Source: Corynespora cassiicola (Eukaryota; Ascomycota; Dothideomycetes; Pleosporales; Corynesporascaceae). From it: 64,000 bases of DNA. A program made the position numbers and the translations under genes. Below are positions 1 through 12,482 of the stretch, piece by piece. The stretch is taken from the NCBI GenBank assembly GCA_022059125.1, contig JAEUWY010000001.1, positions 2,976,001 through 3,040,000 on the forward strand. The letters are read 5' to 3'. Position 1 is the stretch's first letter, and each line of letters begins with the position of its first letter. The notes under the pieces are model-generated. The model did no database searches. It was not told where the DNA came from and saw nothing but the letters and a program-made list of their open reading frames with translations.

Positions 1-1570
1 CGCTCTTTAGCGTCGGCCAAATGCAACATACTCCGTTGCTGGCTATCGTAGTCAATGCTACCCGCTTCATTATCTTCGCCATGAAGAAAAACCGGTGTAC
101 CTCAACGCAGACACAAATTTCGTACAACTTGTTTTGGAACCCTGGAATTATCTCACTGTTGAAGCAATATTCGCATTGGAGGTCAATTGATTCCTATGCC
201 GATCACAGGTGCGGGTTTGCCAAGAAATGCCAAACTCTAGTGGGCCGAAGCATGCTAATGCGCTTTTCGCCCCTGAAGACGATTACCCGCTTTTCTAGCC
301 CAACCCGACCGTTACCCATGGATCACACATGAGCCTCATCGCCTTATCACCACTATCGCTCAAAATAGGAAGATCTTCTCGGCCCTCGGGAAAGTTGTGA
401 TCGAATATAGTAGGGGTGTCAAGGTTGAGGGATGTGAAAAGTCTTGCGTCATTCAACCGTCCTGCAATCCTTGCGCTTCGAAATATGAGGGTAATACTAG
501 CGCAATTTGGCATTCTTTCGTGTATGGAGGGAGACAAGGGTTGATGTGGGTATTCTCGGAATACACTCTTCACGTTCCGTACTTTAGCGAAAGTTCACGA
601 GAACGAACCAGTGTAGCATTAAGGTGCGATGGAAACTTTGTCGGGGTTCTGCTTACCTCCTAGTCGTTTATGAAGTCATGCTTTTCTATTTCAGCAATCA
701 CTAAGAAGAAGAAAAAGCCCTCCTCTCCATCGCGCTACAAGGGGTTGTTACATAGGGTTGCTACAAAGACTTCCAGGAAACCACAGTACTCACGTTCCGG
801 GTGTCACTGGGGCACGAAATAACTAATCCACGTCAGGAGGAACACCAATATCTATCGGGAATAGGATACCCGTGCTATCGAAAATTGAGGGCCCTCAAGA
901 TTTTTCAAGGCTTTCAGGAGAGGCTTGGTATTGATCCTACGGGTGATAGTGGAGCCGTTGTTGAAACCGCGCCCTCTTCATCAGTGCATCCTGGAACTAC
1001 GTCATTCACATGCTCCCAGAAGGTTGTATCTCACATTTTGATCAGAGCGGCCGAGTCTGTGTTCTTTTTTCAGTTCTATAAATCACCATAGTCTATCCGA
1101 TGCATATCGCTTTGGATCTAAGCATCGTCTTGGCACTGTCGCACATGACGACGCGTTTCATGGCGGAGTATCAACCAACCCACTCAAGGCCGACTGACTA
1201 CCCGAGAAGCCTCCTAGCCTGATATGTGCTCCACTATCTTATGCATTTGAATCGGGAAACAACATCTGCCTATCACCATGGATTATGCGATCCATCGTAA
1301 ACACCCTCGATGTGATTGGATGCTCTCATTTGCAGGGGATTTGTGGCATCCTCGACCTTGATCTGCCAATGCTAAAGTTTGCGCGTCCCGATGCTCGCGG
1401 ATTTGTTCCGCTGTTAGCGTAGCATGAGTGAAGACTCCTAGGAGGATATTTCGGGCATGAGTTGAATGGTATAAGAGCAGTCATGTTCAAGCTCAGGTAC
1501 AGTTTTTTTCCCCATCATCCTACTGCACACATTCGCTCAAAGCCTTCTTTCGCGATTCACTATTATTAAA
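1..1570. other. Gene-free stretch
   Basis: No open frame here looks like a protein: the longest frames are under 105 codons and show no domain, signal peptide or intron pattern. The last 60 bases or so hold the pyrimidine-rich leader of the dioxygenase gene that starts at 1571. Nothing else is recognised. Confidence 0.6.
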
Positions 1571-2580
1571 ATGCGTACCAGCACCACTCTCGTTACAGCT
1601 GCTCTTGCGCTCACTGCAGCGGCTCATCCTCACCATGAGCTTTCTGCTCGTCAGATCTCCGAGCACCAGTCTATCTCCAAACGATGTGCCCCTGCAGCGG
1701 GTGCATTCACTATGGAGCGCAAGAAGCGTTCGCTGGCCAAGCGTAATGCTATAATGCGTCGTGACTCTAATGTTACCATCCATACCGAAGGTCCTCACTA
1801 CTCTACGATCCAAAACGATACGTGCGTCCTCGTCCCCGAGACCACTGCTGGACCGTACCTCTGGCCCAACTCCGACATCCTTCGCCAGGACATGCGCGAG
1901 GACCAGCCTGGAGTTCCGCTCTACCTTGACATTGGAGTTTTGGACACCAACTCTTGCGAGCCCGCACCCAATGTCTTGATTGACATGTGGCACTGTAAGT
2001 CCCTCTGCTCCCAACCTCCCTCAGCCCCTGAATCTGACCCAGAACAGGCAACGCCACCGGCAGCTACTCCTCCTTCGACGCGCACTCCCCCAACACCCCC
2101 TTCCGCGAGCTCCTTGCGCAACTCAACATGACCATGGAAAATGGCGAGTACCCGGACATCCACACAGGCGACAGCACGTGGCTGCGTGGCATGTGGCCCA
2201 CCGACGACAACGGCGTCATGGAGATGACGACCATCTTCCCAGGCTTCTACGTCGAGCGCACCATCCACATCCACATTCGCTCGCACACTGACTGGACCGT
2301 CCGCGGCAACGGCACCATCGTTTCGAGCAACGTCGCCTCGACGGGACAGATCTACTTTGACGAGGAGCTCAGCGAGAAGATCATGGCCATGGAGCCGTAC
2401 GCCACGCACACGGAGATTGAGCGCACCACCAATGACGTTGATACGATTTACGCTACCCAGACTGGTACGGGATGGAACCCCAACATTCAGATTGAGCCTC
2501 TCGATGGTGTGGATGTTGCAAATGGCATGATTGGATACATCACGCTGGGTGTTGACCTTACTGCTACCAGCAGCGGTTAA
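1571..2580 (+). CDS. Secreted intradiol ring-cleavage dioxygenase
   Basis: Two exons, 1571..1994 and 2048..2580, joined across a 53-nt GTAAGT...CAG intron, give 318 residues; the split codon restores DMWHCNATG. Residues 1-18 are a signal peptide, so the product is probably extracellular. Intradiol dioxygenases open catechol-type rings between the two hydroxyls using non-haem Fe(III) held by two Tyr and two His. All four ligands are visible: Tyr96 in AGPY, Tyr209 in FPGFY, and His215 and His217 in the HIH motif. Length and layout match the secreted fungal group rather than the cytosolic catechol 1,2-dioxygenases, which have an N-terminal helical linker domain. The N-terminal basic stretch (residues 38-64, with KR and KKR pairs) may be a processed propeptide. 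Substrate cannot be read from sequence; lignin- or tannin-derived phenolics are plausible. Confidence 0.9.
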
Positions 2581-5500
2581 TTGATTCGATTATAATTCGG
2601 TCTACGGCCGAGAAACTGTACAGTGGGAGTCATATAGAGGGAATGATGGCGTTTTGAACGCCTTTGGGTGAAATTTTTTCTTGTTTTGTTACCATTGATA
2701 ACCTGGTCATTGGCTGTGAGCCTTCGAACATGTCTGATCTCTTGGCGATAATGTTTTCTGTTTATAGAGGGGCACGATTATATAAAATCCATTACTATCA
2801 ATTTCTGAATCCTAAACTAATGATCAATCTTGCCTTCCAGTCTTGATGTGGGTCAAAATGTTGCTAGAGATAAGTAACGTTTCCGTGGAGCCTTGAGTTC
2901 TGTCACTCAGAAACACCACTATGAACATCAACTCAGGAGCCAATCTTTTGCGCATTCGCCCATAGAGGCAGAATTCTCTGGTTCTTAAGTGTCTTTAGCG
3001 TCCTCTTCAATAGATGACTGGACCTTGATAAAGTTTTTTCTCAATACTTTGCTTCCCTGGCAGCGTACTGTCGTGGGAGCGATATTTTGCAAAAGGATTT
3101 TTCACTGCCATATATGGGTGCATATTCTGACTAATATTGATGTACGCCTAAACATCTCTCTAATGATCTCTACAAACCCAAAATCCATTAACTACTTCAT
3201 TGCTTTCATGCCATGCGCTCTTGGTGCATCTTTTGCTCGCAGCGCCTATGGCTGTTTTGCCGGCAGTTTTGATAGATTCTCCCATTCAGATGGCTTAAAA
3301 CTGCATTTGATGCTTTTAACGAGCATTTTTTCTCTTATGTCCATCTTCAACATATCTGTATAGCCGAGTTTATCTGTATCCCCGAGAGCGAAACAATGGG
3401 AGTAATGGCATGACCACTGTACTACCGCACCAGTGTGGCATGTAATAACATTCGGCTTTTTTTTTAAACGTGTTACACAATCTACACACCAGAACATCAA
3501 AACGTCCAGAGAGCCTTTCGGGCGCAACTGTAAAAAAATGAAATTACAACACCCAGATGCTTTTGACTTTTCAGGACCCATCAGAATCGAGACTATTTTT
3601 TGCACCCCGGGAGTTACTGGCCCTCTTCAGAATGCTCCGTAAAAACGAAATTTGTTAGTTAGTGTGGCTTCTTAGGGGAAAGCCACGTGGAGCCATGAGC
3701 CTTAATCAGAATTCTTTCATCAGGCATGCATACTGAGCCAGCAGCTTTACAGTATGCTCCTTGATTTGCAAATAGAACATATTTATATAAGGTAGTAGTT
3801 TTTCGTGCCATAGAAACATTCTCCGCTGCACTTTGTACCCTGATACTGGTATGGGTATCAGAGGTACAGCCCATGAGCTCGCTTGAAGCCATTTTCCAAT
3901 ATATATCTGACTATTGACCCTTGAGCTATAATATAGAGTTTAATTCTCTTTTTGCAACTCCTAGTGAACATAGCACAGAAAATGTGCGACTTTGGAAGCC
4001 CCTTTTTAGATACGTGGGGTTCTCTTGGCTTTGGTGCCATACATCCTGAACATGACTAGAGTTTCCAATGCGCAAAAAAACCTTATTTGTGTTGAACTCT
4101 AGTTTTATATTCCAAGCAGGACTTGATAGCTGATGTTCTTCTTTTAGATATATCATATAAAGGTACTCAGAGATGTATCGCTGTCAACACCGGAATTTAA
4201 CACATCTGTAGGCTCCCGCCGAGAAAATCATTTCACGGAGAAGGCCGAAGGAATATTGAGAAGACATGTTTCAACGGTCATGCAGTATCCAAATTTACTT
4301 TTTTGGCGTGACTTTTTACAGGTCTGATCGTTGCTTCATTTCATTTCTCTAAGGCCCATTTTTGAATCCTGATTTAGACAATTGAAGCACTAAGGCTGGA
4401 TGTGGCTTTTATGTGAACCTATGTTAGGGAAATTTTTTCAAAAAAATGTAGTACTCCTCGCTGAACTTTGGCATGTTTCAGTCTCCCTACATGTGTAGGC
4501 ACATTGGATCTGCAGCATGTAGTTTTTAAAGAGTTGCATGGTGTCAGATGTTGTATGGTTTGACATTGCGAGGTTGAAGTATTGTTTTTAGATATGAGCT
4601 GATATAGAACACATATTGTTGAGATGGTGACTTTTGGTCAAGCAACATGACCCGTGGCCATGGTTTTTAATCATGGCCTCGAAAATTCCATGAGAAGGAG
4701 CTGACCCGACTTGACTAACTCGAATCTTTAGTCCAGAATTGACATGCGACTTCAATTTGCCCCCTTTTTGAGTCACAGGCGCTGCAGAGAATACTCTGCT
4801 TCCTGGCGTCTTTTAGTCCAAAGGCTTCTGCCACAGTAGCATACTCGTTGAGATTTTAGAAGCACTCAAAAAGCCACAAGACAACTATCGAGGGTCTATG
4901 AATATTTGTAAGAAATCTCCAGCAGCCACAGAATGTAGATCTTTTAGACACAAAAGGGCACCAACCCACATAACTCATGTAACTTTGTGGTTGGGCCTTC
5001 AGCAGCAATCATGTAGGGACAAAACATTGATTTAAACATGGTAAGATAAAAGATCCATGATTTCAGGTTCGAGTAGTTTTACCACCAAAGCCACATTGGG
5101 TCAGCTTTTAGACTTTTTAAACGCTAACTGCAGCAAAGAACTATATTCGCGTGCTTTGATTTTTTAGATGGAGAAAAGCCACTCTCTATGCAAATTTGAC
5201 TTGGTTAATTTCAGTCTTCAGAAAAACGAAAGCCATCGAAGGTTTTGGCATATGATTTTATTTATAAGGTCCGAACATAAATACATCCGCCTCGAAGAGA
5301 TTCTAGAAAAAGAAGAATCATTTGCAAAGACATAGGGTCTTCCTCAAGTTTATTTCAAATTTAACTTTTTAGCACACACCCAAAGCATAGTGCAATTTTA
5401 GAAAAAACTTGCTGCCGTGAAGAAAGGAAAGACGGAGGGGTAAGAAGGGTTTATATACCTAGGAGCGGCCTCAGCTAAGGGTGATTTCCAGAGATACCTG

Positions 5501-5834
5501 TTCATGGATTCATGTCAAAAGTGGGCACGAGAGAGTGATGATGACCATCAGCATATCGAGACGAGAGGCTCATTCCCAGTATGGCATGCACTTTTCCACC
5601 CATCGCCTCATATACCCGCGATCTTTGAGCCATTTTGACACTCACGAAAACCCCGGCAATTTTGTCTCCATCACAACCCGCATTTTTTCCGCAACGATTC
5701 AACGTTCAAAAAGAGTATGGTATTGCCAAAATTCTAAGTCTAGGCGTCTTCGCTCGGGGTAGTCGCCACCCAAACGCCTCCAATGCCAATGCCAATGCCA
5801 ATGTTAGCCGTCCGTTCCTGATCTATTATACATG
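2581..5834. other. Long AT-rich gene-free stretch with recurrent short words
   Basis: About 3.25 kb without a credible gene; the longest frame is 124 codons with no recognisable family. Between about 4000 and 5405 the word TTTTAG occurs ten times (near 4006, 4142, 4589, 4811, 4852, 4936, 5105, 5162, 5366 and 5396), in eight cases followed by A. The word AAGCCAC also recurs (near 3679, 4872, 5088, 5175). It is not mutated to the degree of the retroelement at 53-60 kb. It may be an old decayed repeat or a non-coding transcript; neither can be shown here. Confidence 0.5.
5780..5803. repeat. CCAATG x4 microsatellite
   Basis: Four perfect tandem copies of the hexamer CCAATG, lying just beyond the stop codon of the mitochondrial carrier gene, in its 3' region. 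Confidence 0.9.
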
Positions 5835-7123
5835 TTATACACTATCTCCTTCGACGAGCGGATGCTCGTCGAACCAGCGCAACAGCGTCTGGTATAGCAC
5901 CAGCATAGTGCCCGACTGCACCGACGTCCACACACCACGGGGCCCCACGCCCCTGAACCAACCCGCAATGCCCTCGGTCCTGTAAATGACCCTCAAGCCC
6001 GTAATGACTGATGATGTGTCGAGAGTGGCGGCGCCGTGGGCGCGCAAGGTGGTCGAGGGCGAGGAAGTAGAGATGGGGCGGTTCCCAGGAGGTGGCTTGC
6101 CGGGGCGTGGAGCGTGTTTTGAGGTTGACGATGGGGAGAGGGAAGGCTTGGGTGCGCTCGTCGTCGTATGCGGGGTGTCGTTGTGCTGTGTCTGGATGCG
6201 CGTCTTAACCACATCCAAGGGCGTAGTAATGACTCCAGCCATGCCGCCCGCGCTGGCGGCAGTCAAAATTTCCAGCGGTAGTCCAATGTTATTTGAGCCC
6301 TTGTACTTCTTAGCCAGACCTCGCTCCTCCTCGTAAAACGCAAACTGCAGGGCCGAAAAGGGCAGGTCGCGCCACAGCGTCGCCTTGTAGCCGTGGAACA
6401 GTGCGCCAAAACCCTCCGACTTTGCGATTGTGCGGGCGGCGTGCATCATGGAGCGGTAGTTGTAGCCCGAGTTGAAGTAGGGGTTGTTGTAGCGGCCCTG
6501 CAGTTGCAACCGTGTCTTGAGCACCTCGGAGGGGACATAGAGGGGCGCAGCGGCCAGGTCAGCGAGGAGACCGGCGGAGAAGTATGAGATGGAGGGGGCG
6601 ATGCCAACGTCTATCATGGCCCGCTTACTCCATTCGTAAGCGCCGAAGAAGAGCAGAGTGCCCGAGAAGGAGCCCAAAAAGGCGGGCTGGACTCCGCCGT
6701 ACAGTCCACGGGCAATACCCTCCTGGCGCCAGATGGTGTAGTAGGTATTGCCCATGGAGGTGTACTTGGGGGGAATGTGCGGGTCGCCCTGCTGGCGCGT
6801 CTTGACCGTGTCCAGCGAATGCATCAGCATGTCACCCGTGGTTCCTCCGATGCCTCCAGCGAGCATGGCCTGCGATGTGTCAATTGTTGCCGGCGGGATG
6901 GAGGTGAGCCCATGGGAGCGGGCGCAGGGGGGCTCACGTGGAGGTAGGGCGGGCGGGCGGCCTCGTCGTCGACGTCTTCATCGTGGTCTACCGCCGAGGC
7001 CATGGGCATGTCCTGCCGCGCCTCGAAGGGCTCCATGGCGAATGCGCCGTCTCGGGGGTCATTGTCGACGAGATTCGTTGGGATTCCGGTCGAGAAGTAG
7101 TTGGCCACGCGGGCTAGAACCAT
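5835..7123 (-). CDS. MME1: Mitochondrial carrier family protein, yeast MME1 (YMR166C)-like
   Basis: Two exons on the minus strand, 6938..7123 and 5835..6869, separated by a 68-nt GTGAGC...CAG intron; the junction reads PPYLH-AMLAGGIGG in phase. Three mitochondrial carrier repeats are present, with signatures SLDTVK (canonical Pro replaced by Ser), PSEVLKTR and PLDVVKTR. The blocks HSLDTVKTRQQG and FSALQFAFYE and the overall spacing resemble yeast YMR166C/Mme1, an inner-membrane carrier linked to magnesium export; that function is transferred by similarity. The matrix loop before the last repeat holds a low-complexity Ser/Thr/Pro-rich insertion of about 60 residues. The start is uncertain: ATG 7123 gives about 406 residues, ATG 7285 a longer N-terminus, and ATG 7033 a shorter one. 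It is divergent from the gene at 7756. Confidence 0.85.
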
Positions 7124-7755
7124 GAGCGAGGCGCGGGAGACGGCGCGGACGGGAGAGAAGAAGCAAAGAGGAGAAGCGCAAGAGAGACGGTTTAGAGATG
7201 CAGGATGCGATTGATGGCGGAGCGAATGTAGTTGTGCAATCGAGCAGCCGGGCAGATGAGGCGGTGCAGACAGGTCCGTCGTCACCGTTGGAAAATTTCG
7301 GCCAAGACCGGAGGGAGCCGCAGCCGCAGCACCAGCGAGGGCGCCAGCCAGGACCCTGGACAGGCCGGCACAGGGACCAGGAAACGCCCCGACGGTGGCG
7401 ATGGCGGCGACGGCGGCGATAGCAGCTCCCCGACTCGCAGCAAGCTCGCACGAGCAGCGAGATGCGCAGCAGATGGACCGTCGATGCGCGCGCCCCGGAG
7501 CCTTTCGCTATGGGGTGCGCTGTTGTCGCTGTTCACCGTCTCGTGCGAGTTTAGGCTAAGCGCACTGCCTCTTGCGGCCTAGCGTCGCCGTCACGTGCAG
7601 TGCACTGTTTACATCCAAGCACGCTTTCCCGAGCTCTTCCATCTCTCCCACACGCCCGCCATCGCCGCCCCTGCCCGCCCCACCACGCCCAAGTCTTTTG
7701 TATATTCACGCCGTTGTGATCGCATCGCTTACGCGACCAACTCCCGTACACCACC
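7124..7755. promoter_or_regulatory. Shared divergent promoter region, GC-rich
   Basis: This 632-bp interval separates two genes that start away from each other (carrier, minus strand; SAP-like membrane protein, plus strand). It contains a GC-rich run of CGG/CGA triplets around 7395-7430. It must hold both 5' leaders and promoters. If the upstream ATG of the carrier (7285) is used, part of it is coding. Confidence 0.5.
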
Positions 7756-8916
7756 ATGTCCCATTCCTGGCTCCAGCGCAAACGCAAGGGCGAGCTGATT
7801 GAGCTTGCCCAGCGCGCCAACCTTCCCGAGTGAGCACATGTCCGCATTTTCCTGCCCATACGCCCCTCTAACGCGTCTCCAGCGCCGACAATCTGCTCAA
7901 GGATGACCTGGTCGAGGCCCTGTTCGGCCACCTCGAGGCCAACGAGACTACCTTCGCCAAGCAGGCCGACTTCAGCGACTTCTATGGCCGCAACAGCTCG
8001 CCAGTCAAGCGCGAGCGCGTCTCGCCGTCCGAGGCCATCTCTGTGCCCAAGACGCGCAGACGCCAGACGCTCGTCAAGGCTTCGGAATCGTGAGTCGACC
8101 TTTTTGCTCTGCTTGACGCGACGCGACGCGCCCACTGACACCGTGCGCAGCGAGGAACCCGCCGCCACTCCAGAGAAGACCACAGCCCTGGTGACGCGCA
8201 CCCCGAGGACTGTGACGCGCATTCCATCTCGCGTGACACAGGTCGACCTGCCCGCCTCGCCCGCCCAGGTGGCTGAGCTGGCCGACCAGTCGTTCCAGGC
8301 CGCAAAGACCAAGGCGACCGAGATCTGGGAAAAGACCAAGATCGACGAGTTCAAAGAGTGGCTGCGCGAAAACGCCAGCTCCGTGTCTGCCATCCAGACG
8401 CTCATTCTGACCATTGAGGCTGTTGCTCTTCAGTACAACACGCTGTCCAACGAGTTTGCCTTCACAGCCCCCGCCGTCGGGTCATTGAAACCGTCCACCA
8501 CCTCGGTGTATTTTCCCAACGCGTGGCTTTTGTTGACGAGCGGTTGGTGGGCCCCCGCTACTCTGTGGTCCTTGACCAGCTGGGCGTTACCCCTCGTCTT
8601 CTCCTACTTCTTCAACCTCACTCTTCGCTCCAACACCAACCACAAGTCCTCCAGCCGTCAGCTCACCATTGACCCTGTCACATTCAACATTGTGCGCGCC
8701 CTTCTCTTCTACACGGCGTACAAGTTTCCCGTCGTCGACCCCGCCATGCTTGGCCAGCCAGGCACCGTCACGACCAACGACCTCAACTGGGGGCCGTTTG
8801 CCTCGGAGACTGTGGCCAAGGTGCGCGATAATGTACCTGGCGGCTATTACGGTCTCCAAATTGGCGCCCTCGTCGGGGTCATCTACAGCATCTATGACGC
8901 TGCTCTGAAGAAGTAA
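7756..8916 (+). CDS. Fungal membrane protein with N-terminal SAP-like motif
   Basis: Three exons, 7756..7829, 7883..8089 and 8151..8916, encode 348 residues. Both introns (53 and 61 nt) begin GTGAG and end in CAG, and joins are in phase. Residues 1-45 have the two-helix pattern of a SAP/HeH-type motif (WLQRKRKGELIELAQRANL, then LLKDDLVEAL). A charged, disordered linker follows to about residue 130. The C-terminal half has several hydrophobic segments, around VSAIQTLILTIEAVAL, WALPLVFSYFF, NIVRALLFYTAY and GLQIGALVGVIYSIY. This architecture is common in uncharacterised Pezizomycotina proteins; a nuclear-envelope location would fit a SAP motif plus membrane spans but is only inference. The first ATG after a clean leader is used. 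Confidence 0.8.
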
Positions 8917-9578
8917 GCTGCCACGCATACTGGTGAGACATGAACACGACAAATACGGTGCACGGCGAACAAGCGCGATCAACTATATGGGCTTTCACAC
9001 TATCTAACTCGGCGTTATGGTCAATCTTTCCTTGTTGGTTCGATGGGTTAGGGTACTCGGCTGCATTGGCGAAGGCGAAGAAGGGATGGCGTTGGCGGCG
9101 CTCTACCAGATGCCCTCCCCGGGGCCATGGCTTCCCTGCTGCCTTGGGGAGGTGGATCGCTTTCTATTGTGCTTATATCGAATAGGTGGTGGTATGCAAA
9201 TGTTTGGACTATGACAGCATCGTTGCACCGACAGGGTTGAGCTAGTTACCGCTTTGAGACGGTGGTCTGTGCATGCCGTGAAACCACTCCGATCCTCCCA
9301 CCCCGCATCTCCGCCTGACGCCATGCCGCCCCCTAGTCTTCAGCCTCGCCCCAACCCGGCCATAGAAACATGTCCGGCACCCGGGCTAGCTCCGTGCGAG
9401 ATGCTGGAACATCAGCATAGCATCGTACATGGTCGTACTTATCCGGACGAAATTCAATTGCCGATTCAGCAGGCCATATACCACCAGTGCACGCGTCAGC
9501 CCGTCTCCATGTTTAAATGAACAAGGGCTCCCCTTCGGTTGCTACTAACAAACATCTACTCTGACGACAGCTCGTCCC
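8917..9578. other. Intergenic, no gene seen
   Basis: This 662-bp stretch lies between two plus-strand genes. It should contain the 3' end of the SAP-like gene and the promoter of the FAD monooxygenase. No open frame in it exceeds about 90 codons or resembles a protein. Confidence 0.5.
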
Positions 9579-10996
9579 ATGTCCAACCCACTCGATATTG
9601 TAATCGTAGGAGCTGGCCTCTCCGGCCTGGCTGCCTCCATCCAATCTGCCCTGTCTGGCCACCGGATAACCATCCTGGAGGCCGCAAGAGAACTCGCCGA
9701 AGTACATTTACCCCGTCCCGCCACTTCCCGATCTTACCGTACTCTCCACAACCCGAGACTGCATTTTCTAATCATGGTCTACAGATTGGAGCAGGCCTTC
9801 AACTGACTCCCAACAGCACCCGACTTCTTCAGAAATGGGGTGTCTACGATACTCTGCGTGGCCCTGTGGAACCGCAGACATGCACCGTCTACAACTACAA
9901 AGGCAAAGTGCTCGCCCACGAAGACAAATTCGATAAGAACATCCGGCAAAAGTATGGAGCACCCTTTTCCGACTGCCACCGTGTCGATCTACAGCGCGGG
10001 CTCGTAAAGCGCGCAGAAGAGTTGGGGGTCAAGGTGGTGCTGGGGGCTCGTGTCGTGAACATGGACACCAACGTTGCGCCCGAAGACACTCCAGACTCCA
10101 CCGCATCTCCAACCCTCAAGCTCGCTCGAGTGACCCTCGAGAACGGCACGTCCTACACGGCCGACCTCATCATTGGCGCCGACGGCCTCTGGTCCACCAC
10201 CCTCGCCCACCTCACCACGCCCCCAACCCCAACCGCCTCCCCGCCCCTCCCCACAGGCGATCTCGCCTACCGCATCACCCTCCCCATCCACCAAATCCCC
10301 CTCTCGAAGCCCCACCTCCGCAACCTCATCGCAAACCCCTCGCTGCGCTTCTGGATCGGCCCCGCCTCGCACGTGGTCGCCTACTCGATGCGCGGCGGCA
10401 ACATCTACAACGTCGTCCTCCTCGTGCCCGACGACCTCGACGCCGGCACCCGCCGCACCGCCGGCTCCGTCGCAGAGATGCGCGCCCTGTTCCGCGGATG
10501 GGACCCCCTCCTCACCGAGATCCTCGAGTGCGTCGACGGGGTTGACAAGTGGAAGCTGATGCACCGCGACGAGCTGCCGTCGTGGATCGGGGACCGCGAT
10601 AATCTGGTGTTGATTGGGGATGCGTGCCATCCCATGCTGCCGTATCTGGCGCAGGGCGCGAACTCGAGTATCGAGGACGGGGCGGTGTTGGGCGCGTTGT
10701 TGGCGCGGGACAGGTTGGGCGGGAAGGACGGGCTGCCGGGGGCGTTGAGGGTGTTTCAGAGGCTGAGGAAGGAGCGTGGAGAGAGGATCGTGAGGGAGAC
10801 GTTTAAGCAGCGGCGGGACTTTCACATGGAGGATGGAGAGGAGCAGGAGAGGAGGGATCGCGTGTTTGAGAAGTGGCTGGGCAAGGAGAGGATCGAGGAG
10901 CCGTTTCCAAGCCGGTGGACGTGTCCCGAGGTGCAAGGGTGGTTATATGGGTATGACGCTTTTGCAGAGGTGGAGAGGGTTGCTGGGGCTGCTTAA
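9579..10996 (+). CDS. FAD-dependent monooxygenase, salicylate hydroxylase-like
   Basis: Two exons, 9579..9701 and 9785..10996, joined across an 83-nt GTACAT...CAG intron, give 444 residues; the junction reads ELAE-IGAGLQLTPN, typical of the family. Class A flavoprotein monooxygenases use NAD(P)H and O2 to hydroxylate aromatic acids. The dinucleotide-binding GAGLSG is at residues 11-16, the DG motif (GADGLWS) near 170 and the GD motif (GDACHPMLPY) near 319. There is no signal peptide or membrane span, so it is cytosolic. It converges on the cyclase-family gene (223 bp between stop codons), which may also handle aromatic or tryptophan-derived compounds, but nothing proves a shared pathway. Fungal members act on salicylate, on other hydroxybenzoates, or in secondary metabolism. 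Confidence 0.9.
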
Positions 10997-11219
10997 GGGG
11001 TGGGGTCGAGTATTTGGATGTTGTGGTGTTTGGTTCATCTCTGCCTATTCAATATGAATATGCTGACGCGCCTCTAACTAGAAGATTTTAATACAAAACT
11101 ACCAAGTCCTCAACGATGCTGCTCAAATCGATACTCCCAACTCCCCAAACGCCTCCATGCCAAACCGCTTTCTCCCTCTCTCTAGAACCCCCCTCCATTA
11201 TTGCATCCAACTTCTGCTC

Positions 11220-12482
11220 CTAAAATATCGCCACCGCATTCGGCGCACTCCCCACCCCGCCAGGCACATCCCCCGGCGCACTAACCAGCAAAAACTCCCA
11301 CCTCCCCTCGCACTCACACTGCCGCGCCAACCCCTCCAGATCCCAGAGCTCGCCAATTGGCATCCCCCACAGCGGCAGCATACACGCATGCAAGCTCTCC
11401 TCGAAGCTCTGCGGGGGCCACACTTCAAAATGCGCATTATCTGCCGCGGCGGCGGCAAAGTACCCGTCGTGCAGGAAATCCTTGGTCCCGGGGGACGACG
11501 AGAGGCCCGCGTAGTGGTGCTGCATGAGCGGGAGGGCGGCGCGGTGGGTCTTGTCCGCGGCGGAGAGGGAGAGGTATGTAGCGAGCCAGCCGGTGCGGAC
11601 GAGGAGGATGTCGCCGGTCTGGAGCTGGGTGCCCTGTGCGAGTGCGCAGGCGCGCAGGTCGGCGGCGGAGATGGGGTGCGCGGTGAAGGCGTCGTAGCGC
11701 ATGCCGGGGGTGCGCTGGGCCCAGGACCACACGTCGAGGAGGACGCCGCGGGCCACGATGCCACGCTTTGCCCACGCGTCGATGCCCAGCTTGCGCGTCT
11801 CCTTTCCGCGGGCTCTCTTCGCGGCCGCGGCTCCGTTCTGGGCGCCGTCTTCGCCGCTGGAGGGCGGGCTGTCGGCTGAGCTGTCTACGTCTACATCCCC
11901 CTCCTCGTCGAGGATCTCCTCGCTCAGCACCCCGTTGTAGAAGTAGCCCGTGCGTGGGTCTGCGAAGTGGCGGAAGCCGTCCCATTGGCTGGACGACTGA
12001 GTGTTGAGGGCGAGCTCGTCGTCGAAGGCGCCCGGGCCGAGGGGGCGGATGGAGTGGGAGAGGGGCTTCCGGCTGAAGAGGGGCGGGGAGGGAAGGTTCA
12101 GGGGCAGGGAGAGGGAGATTGTGTGGCCGGATTTCGCAGTTGAGGTTGCAGCGAGGATGCGGGAGGGGGTGAGGAGGTTGAGGCGGCCGAGCTGGTGGTG
12201 GGTTAGCCTTGGGGTTGACTTTAGAGGGGAATGGGGGGAAGGATGGGATGGAAGCAAGAATAGGGAATGTGGGGATATTGTATCTTCATGACAACGGTGA
12301 TTCATGTTTATAAATCCAAGGTATAAAACCAGCCTTTGCAATCTTTACCACCCTGTGAGAGCATAACCCACCTCATCGCTGCCGCCCCAAAACCACGCTG
12401 CTCCCTCAGGCGTCCCCGCGACGTGGGGAAGTTCCCTGCGCTTCGGGAACGTCGAGGCGTCGTTGTCCGGATTCAAGCGCAT
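11220..12482 (-). CDS. Cyclase-family (kynurenine formamidase-like) protein
   Basis: Two exons on the minus strand, 12372..12482 and 11220..12191, separated by a 180-nt GTGGGT...CAG intron, give 360 residues. Extending the gene upstream matters: the junction rebuilds WGGSDE-LGRLNLLTP, the start of the cyclase fold, which the downstream frame alone lacks. The family motif SQWDGFRHF lies near residue 103 and YFYNGVL follows it. Typical cyclase-family enzymes are metal hydrolases that act on formyl-kynurenine or related amides; the fungal branch with QWDG in place of the usual HxGTHxD metal site has no well-defined substrate. An acidic low-complexity loop (about residues 130-160) is inserted. 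Function beyond a hydrolase of this fold is not claimed. The start could lie further upstream at 12542. Confidence 0.85.

Noticed and set aside
9989..10936. 315-codon minus-strand frame inside the FAD monooxygenase gene
   Set aside because: Exact antisense of a well-supported coding exon in GC-rich DNA; no protein features.
11157..12291. Plus-strand frames of up to 240 codons over the cyclase-family gene
   Set aside because: Antisense shadows of the minus-strand gene, whose joined exons restore family motifs.
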